Shown: one piece after another, positions 35,374 to 40,770 of the stretch
Numbering within the stretch: the stretch's first letter is position 1
How the letters are laid out: the number at the start of each line of letters is the position of its first letter
From: Paraburkholderia sp.
GTDB lineage: Bacteria; Pseudomonadota; Gammaproteobacteria; Burkholderiales; Burkholderiaceae
Assembly: GCA_004322045.1 (NCBI GenBank)
Contig: SCRN01000024.1
Span: forward strand, 1 to 40,770
Direction: 5' to 3'
DNA length: 40,770 nucleotides
Program-made: the position numbers and the translations under genes
The notes under the pieces: generated by a model
Seen by the model: only the letters and a program-made list of their open reading frames with translations
Databases searched by the model: none
Told to the model about the DNA's origin: nothing

Positions 35374-36247
35374 GGTAGGTCAGCTCCGTGCGGTTGGTCA
35401 CGCCAAAACGCTTGCGCAGCTTGCGCAAGTGGTAGTCGACGTTGTGCGCGCTCGTCTCGAGGCGGCGCCCAATCTCCTTGTCCGAAGCGCCTTCGGCGAT
35501 GCCCAGTAGCAATTCCCGCTCGAATTCGGTCAAGCCGCCGGAGGTGCGGTCGCTCGCGGCTGCAATCAATTGCTGCGATGCGATCGTGTGAACGGACATG
35601 CCGATGGAGAGCGCTTGCTCCAAGATGGTCGAGGTGATCCAGTCGCGGCTGCGGTGCTGTCCAGTGAAGCTCATGAACGCGTGGAGCCGCGTGCCGGGAA
35701 TCGACATGGCGAACATGAGGCCGCTGCGCATGCCGTCTTCCCTCATCGTCCGGATAAAACTGTCCAAGCCTTCCTGAGCACCGTCGTCGTGCAGCGCGCC
35801 GGATGGTTGCGTCCGCAACTGTTGTAAATCCCACACGAGCGGCAGGCTTCCGCGACGGGCCGCCTGCGTGCGCGGGTCCACCTCGTGGTAGCGCTCGCGC
35901 ACGTACTCGCCGCGGTAAGTGCCGGGCGTGAAGGCTTCGTGCAAGAACAGGCGTTCGATGCGGTCGCGCACGACTTCGAGCCCGAAGTAAGCGAAGGTGG
36001 AAAAGCCGATCAGATGGAGCAGCCCGCTCACCATGCGCCCGCGCTCACAGGCGTTCTGCGCTCCCGCCAGAGCCGCGGCGACGCCGAGCCGCGGAGCATG
36101 GCGGGCAGGCGCACCGAGTTGGCGCGGGTCGTTGCACCAGACCACCTCGATCGGCCGGGCGCGCGCGCCCGGTGCCGGTTCGGAACCGCAAGTGTGCGAG
36201 AGTGGCGCAAGCGCCGACTCGTCCTTGCGCAATGCAGGGTAATGCAT
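35348..36247 (-). CDS. LuxR-type regulator with autoinducer-binding domain (solo 1)
   Basis: 299 residues, start ATG 36247 with GGAGG seven bases upstream. The N-terminal ligand domain spans about 80-220; at the positions that hold the AHL-pocket residues of LuxR/LasR proteins it has Tyr111 (usually Trp), Tyr115, Asp124-Pro125 and Trp139 (LPLVWDL). The GerE HTH is at about 238-295 (LTEFERELLLGIAEGASDKE, recognition helix SAHNVDYHLRKLRKR). It has a longer N terminus than most LuxR proteins. It is divergent from the next regulator (126-base gap), with which it shares an N-terminal VVW...QL/AL segment, so the two form a paralogous pair. No luxI lies in the window; it is a LuxR solo as far as can be seen. 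Confidence 0.88.
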   Translation of the reverse strand: MHYPALRKDESALAPLSHTCGSEPAPGARARPIEVVWCNDPRQLGAPARHAPRLGVAAALAGAQNACERGRMVSGLLHLIGFSTFAYFGLEVVRDRIERLFLHEAFTPGTYRGEYVRERYHEVDPRTQAARRGSLPLVWDLQQLRTQPSGALHDDGAQEGLDSFIRTMREDGMRSGLMFAMSIPGTRLHAFMSFTGQHRSRDWITSTILEQALSIGMSVHTIASQQLIAAASDRTSGGLTEFERELLLGIAEGASDKEIGRRLETSAHNVDYHLRKLRKRFGVTNRTELTYLTSKLELI

Positions 36248-36373
36248 CGATGAGCCTCCGATCGAGAGTCATGCCGCGGCGCGACACATCGTTGATCGAA
36301 CCGCATGAGCGCGCGTAACATCGCGTAATAATAAACGTAAAAAAACGATACCGGCGGGCGAGGCTCTCTTTCG

Positions 36374-37165
36374 ATGACAATTGATGACGAATATCCGGCG
36401 CTGGTGTGGTTCTCACAAGCCGATGCGCTGGCGTATCTGCGCGAAATCGATCCGGGGATCGACCTGCCGGCGCACGAGGCGCAATTGCGCGAATGCCGCG
36501 AGCGCTTGCGGCAGGCGGGTTTTTCGACCCTCTCCTATATGGCGTTGGAAACGGTCGGACGGCGCGTACTGCGCGCCTATACGATGCGCGAGTTGGGAGA
36601 CATGTCATTTACCACGGCTTATTTGAAGAATCGGCTCTATGAAACCGATCCCCGACTTAATTCACTGCGTGAAAGCGGTCTGCCCGTCACCTGGCATCTC
36701 GATCAATTAGAGGCGCGCCCCAACTCCGGCGAACCGCGGGTACGCAGCCTTTTTTCGACGTTGCGTGCACACGGTATGCACAGCGGCCTGATTCTAGGGC
36801 TCCCGGCGCCGCGCGCCGATCTGCGCGTTGCGCTCAGTTTGACGTCGGAAGCAATCGACACGCGGTGGATCGACGATCGCGCGATGGGCTGTGTACTGGC
36901 GGCCAGCTTGACCGTGAGCCGCCTCATGCAGCCGTATATCGACGACCGGGCGCGGCGCGCGCGCATCGTCACATTGACGCGAGAGCAGGCGGATGTATTG
37001 GAACGGCTCGTGAAGGGATCGTCCGATCACGAAATCGCCATGCAAATGTCATCTTCTGTGCATCGCATCACCCATCACGTGAAGACGTTGCAAAAGGCCT
37101 TCAATGTCGAGAACCGCGCTCAGCTTGCCTATCTCGCGGCGCGCTGGGGATGGAGACAGTCCTAA
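36374..37165 (+). CDS. LuxR-type regulator with autoinducer-binding domain (solo 2)
   Basis: 263 residues. The ligand domain is at about 48-185 with Phe79 (usually Trp), Tyr83, Asp92-Pro93 and Trp107 (LPVTWHL) at the pocket positions. The GerE HTH is at about 200-258 (LTREQADVLERLVKGSSDHE); its recognition helix SVHRITHHVKTLQKAF differs from the NVDYH pattern of the other three, so a different DNA site is likely. The start is preceded by GAGG ten bases upstream. It is divergent from solo 1 and converges on solo 3 with a 58-base gap that contains the inverted repeat GTCGAAC-5-GTTCGAC (37186-37204). Confidence 0.88.
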   Translation: MTIDDEYPALVWFSQADALAYLREIDPGIDLPAHEAQLRECRERLRQAGFSTLSYMALETVGRRVLRAYTMRELGDMSFTTAYLKNRLYETDPRLNSLRESGLPVTWHLDQLEARPNSGEPRVRSLFSTLRAHGMHSGLILGLPAPRADLRVALSLTSEAIDTRWIDDRAMGCVLAASLTVSRLMQPYIDDRARRARIVTLTREQADVLERLVKGSSDHEIAMQMSSSVHRITHHVKTLQKAFNVENRAQLAYLAARWGWRQS

Positions 37166-37223
37166 CATAGTCGCTTTTAGGAAGCGTCGAACATCGAGTT
37201 CGACCCTGCGCTTCGGGCCAGCG

Positions 37224-38159
37224 CTACAGGCTGGCGTCGCTGCGCGCGTTGGACGCGCCAAGCACGCATCCCGCGATGTAAGCGAGTTGCACGCGATTGG
37301 TTGCGCGGTAGAGCTTTTTGAGTTGGCGCACGTAGTAGTCGACGTTGTGATGCGATGTGCCGATGCGTTCGGCAATGTCCTTGTCGTTCAGGCCGCGTGT
37401 GACGAGTTCCAGGATCGAGCGCTGGATGTCGCTCAATTCGACTGAGTACGTCGGGCGATGAAGTTGCGGCGCACGCAGCGCCAAAAACTCGTGCAAGCCC
37501 ACCGCCAGCGCGTACGCATGGCCGATCGCCATGTCGGGCAGCCTCGCCTTCGTGACCCCAGCGCTAGAGAAGATGACGACGCACCTGTCGAGCGCATCGG
37601 GGGTGCTAAGGCCGAACGATACCCCTGACAGGATGCCGGCTTCACGTGCGGCCGCCGCGAATCGCGCCGTGCGTGCAACGGCGGCCGAGTGGTGCGGGAC
37701 GGTCGCAATGGCCGCGCCGGCGGCCTGAGCGCCCCCGCCCAAAACCGGTGCGGCAGTGGCGATCGTCGACAAGTCCCACAGCATCGGCCATTCGTGCCGG
37801 GATGAATAGGCAAGCCGAGCATCGATTTCATAGAAGCGCTCGCACAAGTAGCGTTGCGCCCAGCCCGTCGGGGAAAATGCGTTGAAGTAGGCGAGCCGGT
37901 TGATCGTGTCGCCGATGCGCGAGACGCGCATATAGCACAGCGCATCGAACCCGGCCGCGCGCAGTGCCGCACGCAGCAATGCCTGGCGTGCTTGCGCGCT
38001 GTCCGCTTTCGCTAGCTCATGGCCGATGCCGGCAAGCCGCTGACCACCTGGCGCGTCGCAGTCGGGGGTTGCATCGGCTGCGCCGTCGAGATCGGCATCG
38101 CCGAAAACCTGGAAGTTCGAAAAATCGGTATTCGTATCGCTCATGCCATACCGCTTCAT
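37224..38159 (-). CDS. LuxR-type regulator with autoinducer-binding domain (solo 3)
   Basis: 311 residues from ATG 38159, chosen because GGAG is eight bases upstream; ATG 38144 (MSDTN) is an alternative. The ligand domain is at about 68-235: Trp100, Tyr104, Asp113 and Trp128 are kept, but the Pro after the Asp is Ala114. The stretch after it (about 140-165) is Ala/Gly-rich. The GerE HTH is at about 250-305 (LSDIQRSILELVTRGLNDKD, recognition helix SHHNVDYYVRQLKK). It is closest in sequence to solo 4, sharing GWAQRY...R..YEID/FDLD.R.A...RH..P..WD. The intergenic region upstream is 703 bases long. Confidence 0.88.
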   Translation of the reverse strand: MKRYGMSDTNTDFSNFQVFGDADLDGAADATPDCDAPGGQRLAGIGHELAKADSAQARQALLRAALRAAGFDALCYMRVSRIGDTINRLAYFNAFSPTGWAQRYLCERFYEIDARLAYSSRHEWPMLWDLSTIATAAPVLGGGAQAAGAAIATVPHHSAAVARTARFAAAAREAGILSGVSFGLSTPDALDRCVVIFSSAGVTKARLPDMAIGHAYALAVGLHEFLALRAPQLHRPTYSVELSDIQRSILELVTRGLNDKDIAERIGTSHHNVDYYVRQLKKLYRATNRVQLAYIAGCVLGASNARSDASL

Positions 38160-38372
38160 GTTTCTTGCTCCGGGAAAAGCATGCCCCCGCATGCCGAACG
38201 TGAAAGAGAACAGTATTCCAGCGGCGGCCGCGTTCGCGCCAGTGGCGAAGTAGTAGTCGCCCTATGGATTTGCGTGGGCCAACCGGGCATCACTACGAAA
38301 GTTCGCGTTTGTGCTCGGTCTTTCGCGGGAATCGACCGTGCTCGGTAAGAGATGCCTTGTGCGAGCGCGGGG

Positions 38373-38400
38373 GTAGGTAAGACCCACCTACTGGGTTTTT
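38373..38400 (+). promoter_or_regulatory. Two mutually exclusive hairpins, one terminator-like
   Basis: GTAGGT (38373-38378) can pair with ACCTAC (38386-38391). Alternatively ACCCA (38382-38386) pairs with TGGGT (38392-38396) and is followed by a T-tract. The second stem is only five bp, so this is a weak attenuator candidate. Confidence 0.3.
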
Positions 38401-38723
38401 GAAAGCCATCCGGAAGGCAGGCGAAGCGCAGCACGCGCGACGGAGGCACTGTGCCATGTTTGCGCTGAAATCGGGGCCCGGCAAAGACGTCAGAGTATCA
38501 CCGGCGCCTCGAATGGCGTGTAGTGATGCGAAGCCAATTGGATGTGGGCGCAACGATTGATCACGGGGGCAGCGCGACGCACTACCCCTGGGGACTCACC
38601 GACGCCATCTTGCGCGCAACGGTGGGCGTGGCATCGAGCGAGGCGTTCTTCGGCCGCTCGGCAATAACTTCGCGCGCGCCGCGCCGCGCGATAGCCGGCA
38701 CGCTATGCTTTGCGCTCATGCGA

Positions 38724-38761
38724 ACTTGCACTTGCACTTGCACTTGCACTTGCACACTTGC
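38724..38761. repeat. Hexanucleotide tandem repeat (ACTTGC)n
   Basis: Five perfect copies of ACTTGC (38724-38753), a two-base AC interruption, and a sixth copy (38756-38761). It ends about 100 bases upstream of the YbaK-like start codon. Confidence 0.95.
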
Positions 38762-38862
38762 ACGAGCTTGGACGCACGCGACGCCGCTTGGCGCGTTGCA
38801 GCGAGCGACGTGGGCGCCGGGCCGCAGCCGGCCCTATCGCGCGATGACCAGGAGAGTTTCAC

Positions 38863-39576
38863 GTGTACGGACCCATCGACCGCGAACAGGAGCAGCATCA
38901 ACGCGATGTCGTCGCTCAGTCCGTCACACCGGCGCATTCGAGCGCAGGGTTACTCGCCGCGCGATTGCCATTGCGGGCCGACGGCCCGGGGCTATGGGGC
39001 GAGGTCACCTTGCCCTACGAAAGCGTCGAGCTGTTGTGCGACATTTGCCGCGCGCACGGCACAGAGCCGTACTTTCGAGCGCATCGCCCTTCTTTGACGG
39101 CCGCCGAAAAGGACAGCATCGTCGCACCGGCCCGCGTGCAAAAGACGGTGACGATCGAGCTGGGCGGCAGGTTCGTTCTATGCACCGCGATCGGCGACGC
39201 CATACTCTCGCGCGCGCTGCTCAGAGAGCTAGCCGAGCGTCTGGGTCTGGCGAGAGCGGCCGCCAAGAAGCTGCACGTCAACCCGCCCAAGCTCGATCCA
39301 ATGGCTTGCTTGGAAATGGCTCCCGGGATGGTGTCGCCTTTCTTGCGCCCGGGCCGCGAAACGGCGATTCGCGCGGTCGTGCTGACCGACGGCTCGGTCG
39401 CCGATGGACCTCCCGAGCGCGGCCTGGTCGCGGTATCGCTGTCATTGCGATGGAGCTTGTTGTTGGACGCCGCGCGCTTTCCTGTCATTTTGCGCGACTA
39501 TGCTCGGCGGGCCTATCCGAAGATTGAATGGATCGATCTGCGCGGCCATGGCAAAGCGAGCCCCTGCGGTGACTGA
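38863..39576 (+). CDS. YbaK/aminoacyl-tRNA-deacylase-like protein (tentative)
   Basis: 237 residues from GTG 38863 with GGAGAG six bases upstream. The central part (about 90-185) follows the YbaK/ProX pattern: VQKTVTIELGGRFVLCTAIG, then LLRELAERLGLARAAAKKLH and a GMVSPFLRPG segment, corresponding to the substrate-binding Lys, VPGD-like turn and GVSPFG of that fold. YbaK-type proteins hydrolyse mischarged aminoacyl-tRNA; related proteins have other roles. The N-terminal 85 residues and the C-terminal 35 are not recognised. It stands alone between LuxR-type regulators (solo 4 converges with a 32-base gap). The family call is by pattern only. Confidence 0.55.
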   Translation: MYGPIDREQEQHQRDVVAQSVTPAHSSAGLLAARLPLRADGPGLWGEVTLPYESVELLCDICRAHGTEPYFRAHRPSLTAAEKDSIVAPARVQKTVTIELGGRFVLCTAIGDAILSRALLRELAERLGLARAAAKKLHVNPPKLDPMACLEMAPGMVSPFLRPGRETAIRAVVLTDGSVADGPPERGLVAVSLSLRWSLLLDAARFPVILRDYARRAYPKIEWIDLRGHGKASPCGD

Positions 39577-39608
39577 TATCCGCTCGCCGGGCAGTCGACG
39601 CGCACGCT

Positions 39609-40487
39609 TCAGACGACGAGCAGCCGGCCCGCGAGGTACGCGAGCTGCACGCGATTGAGCACGCCGTACTTCTTGCGAATCTGCCGCATGTGATAGTCGA
39701 CATTGCTGCGCGACATATTCAATTGCTGCGCGATTTCGCGGTCGCTCAGACCGGTCGCGGTGAAGTTGAGGATGCGCCGCTGCAGGTCCGATAGCGTGGG
39801 TGTTTGCGCCATCGAAGCCATTTGCTCGGCCAAGAATGCATGCACGCCGAGGCCTAGCGCATAGGCTTGGCCCACTACGCGATCGTCGATCCACTCGCTC
39901 GTCCGGTTGACCGAGCTGAAGATCATTACGCTGTGCTCGAGACTGGTTGGATCGACGAGCCCGAACGCGATGCCGCTGCGCGTGCCGCAGGCATCCGCAT
40001 CGTCGAGAAAACGGCGCATCCGGTCACCGGACTCGCCTACTGCAATGGCGTCGTCGGCTGCGAGCGTGTCGTGGTCCCAGACGAGGGGGCCGTTGTGGCG
40101 ACATGCGAAGGCCATGCGCGGATCGAGGTCGAAATAGCGCTGATCGACATAGCGCTGCGCCCAGCCCGGAGGAGAGCACAGATCGAAGTAACGGGCCCGG
40201 TTGACCATTTCGCCGAGCCGCACGAGCCGGCAGTAGCAGAACCATTCGAAGCCTATCGTGCGCAGCGCGATCCGTAGCAATTGCTGGCGCTCGTGCGCCG
40301 AATGGGCATTAGCGAGGTCGGTCGCGATTTCGGAAACCCGGTCGCGGCCGTTCGGTTCGCCGCGACGCACTGCGGTCTTGCCGACGACGAGTTGGCAGTC
40401 GGCGACCTCGATGAAGTCGATCGCGTGTCGGGCGCCAAATTGGCCGTTTCCTTTAGGCGAGCGCTTGCGCGTTTCGGGGTTTGTCAT
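39609..40487 (-). CDS. LuxR-type regulator with autoinducer-binding domain (solo 4)
   Basis: 292 residues from ATG 40487, with GGAGG five bases upstream; a longer in-frame start 4 or 17 codons upstream is rejected for this reason. The ligand domain is at about 78-230 and keeps all pocket positions: Trp109, Tyr113, Asp122-Pro123 and Trp137 (GPLVWDHD). The GerE HTH is at about 236-290 (LSDLQRRILNFTATGLSDRE, recognition helix SRSNVDYHMRQIRKKYG). Of the four it is the one most likely to bind an acyl-homoserine lactone or similar molecule. It is paralogous to solo 3. Confidence 0.9.
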   Translation of the reverse strand: MTNPETRKRSPKGNGQFGARHAIDFIEVADCQLVVGKTAVRRGEPNGRDRVSEIATDLANAHSAHERQQLLRIALRTIGFEWFCYCRLVRLGEMVNRARYFDLCSPPGWAQRYVDQRYFDLDPRMAFACRHNGPLVWDHDTLAADDAIAVGESGDRMRRFLDDADACGTRSGIAFGLVDPTSLEHSVMIFSSVNRTSEWIDDRVVGQAYALGLGVHAFLAEQMASMAQTPTLSDLQRRILNFTATGLSDREIAQQLNMSRSNVDYHMRQIRKKYGVLNRVQLAYLAGRLLVV

Positions 40488-40770
40488 CAAGTCCTCCATC
40501 CTATATGCGGCACGGCGCGTGGTCCCGCGACGTTTCATGGCTCTCGACTATAGTCGCGTGCATATCGGCCGGGGAACTGCGTCATTCAGTAGTGTTTCGT
40601 GCTCGCGTTCCGATCGATTCACTGCTTACTACGAATCTCATGGTTCAGGGCGAGGCGCTGCACTCTTACACTCTGCGGCGCAGCACTGCCGCGATTGCTC
40701 TCCCGTTTTGGGCGCTATTTCACTCCACTCGATTCCGGTATGGCCAGAACATCCCTAAACGTCCAGCCGC
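40488..40770. other. Upstream region of solo 4, no gene seen
   Basis: The 283 bases to the window edge have no convincing frame. A perfect 12-bp palindrome CGACTATAGTCG (40545-40556) lies about 58 bases upstream of the solo 4 start and is a candidate regulatory site. Confidence 0.4.

Larger units (their letters stand above)
38160..38862. other. 703-base intergenic region with structured elements, no confident gene
   Basis: It separates the divergent solo 3 and the YbaK-like gene. It contains overlapping hairpins at 38373-38400, a hexanucleotide repeat at 38724-38761 and a doubtful 34-codon frame at 38456-38560 (GGAGG nine bases upstream, MFALKSGPGKDVRVSPAPRM). A 334-residue plus-strand frame from 38523 runs through the repeat and the YbaK-like gene in another frame and is judged a shadow. 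Confidence 0.4.

Noticed and set aside
38724-38761. CRISPR-like short repeats
   Set aside because: Six-base units without spacers and no cas genes; it is a simple tandem repeat.
38523-39527. 334-codon plus-strand frame through the hexamer repeat
   Set aside because: It overlaps the YbaK-like gene in a different frame, reads Thr-Cys repeats through the hexamers and is Arg-rich; the 38863 frame has the ribosome site and a fold-like pattern.

Overview
The window is a high-GC chromosomal segment of a betaproteobacterium of the Burkholderiaceae (Burkholderia, Paraburkholderia, Trinickia or a close relative). The gene order thrS-infC-rpmI-rplT-pheS-pheT-ihfA-merR followed by tRNA-Pro, the relA type, the extended IHF-alpha and many LysR/LuxR regulators point there. 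The genus call is inference from gene content; nothing was compared with a database.

Layout. 1-2353: start of an ETF-ubiquinone oxidoreductase gene (runs off the left edge), divergent from an SDR and a hotdog thioesterase, then a PAS-LuxR regulator on the minus strand. 2581-7605: scoA-scoB (3-ketoacid CoA-transferase), an alpha/beta hydrolase, a RidA protein and relA ((p)ppGpp synthetase). 7634-16151: translation block with tRNA-Val, thrS, infC (ATC start codon), rpmI, rplT, pheS, pheT, ihfA, a MerR regulator and tRNA-Pro, punctuated by clear intrinsic terminators. 16168-21369: an accessory stretch next to tRNA-Pro with a coiled-coil tail-anchored protein, a glycoside-hydrolase-like lipoprotein with a duplicated N-terminal module, a LysR regulator and a secreted SGNH hydrolase.

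21387-29949: a complete kdp locus (KdpE-box-like site, an extra 35-residue membrane protein gene, kdpF, kdpA, kdpB, kdpC, kdpD, kdpE), with start/stop overlaps at the front. 29944-34164: a small Cys-rich protein, then dctA-type symporter, allantoicase and ureidoglycolate lyase on the minus strand, divergent from a GntR/FadR-type regulator. Two copies of the palindrome CTGGT-N3-ACCAG sit in the two divergent promoters, which makes this a compact allantoate uptake-and-breakdown regulon. 

34112-40770: a LysR regulator and then four LuxR-type regulators with autoinducer-binding domains but no LuxI synthase, falling into two paralogous pairs and enclosing a YbaK-like protein. The 700-base gap in front of that protein holds a hexanucleotide repeat and overlapping hairpins. 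This regulator cluster and the GntR/allantoate regulon are the parts most worth following up.
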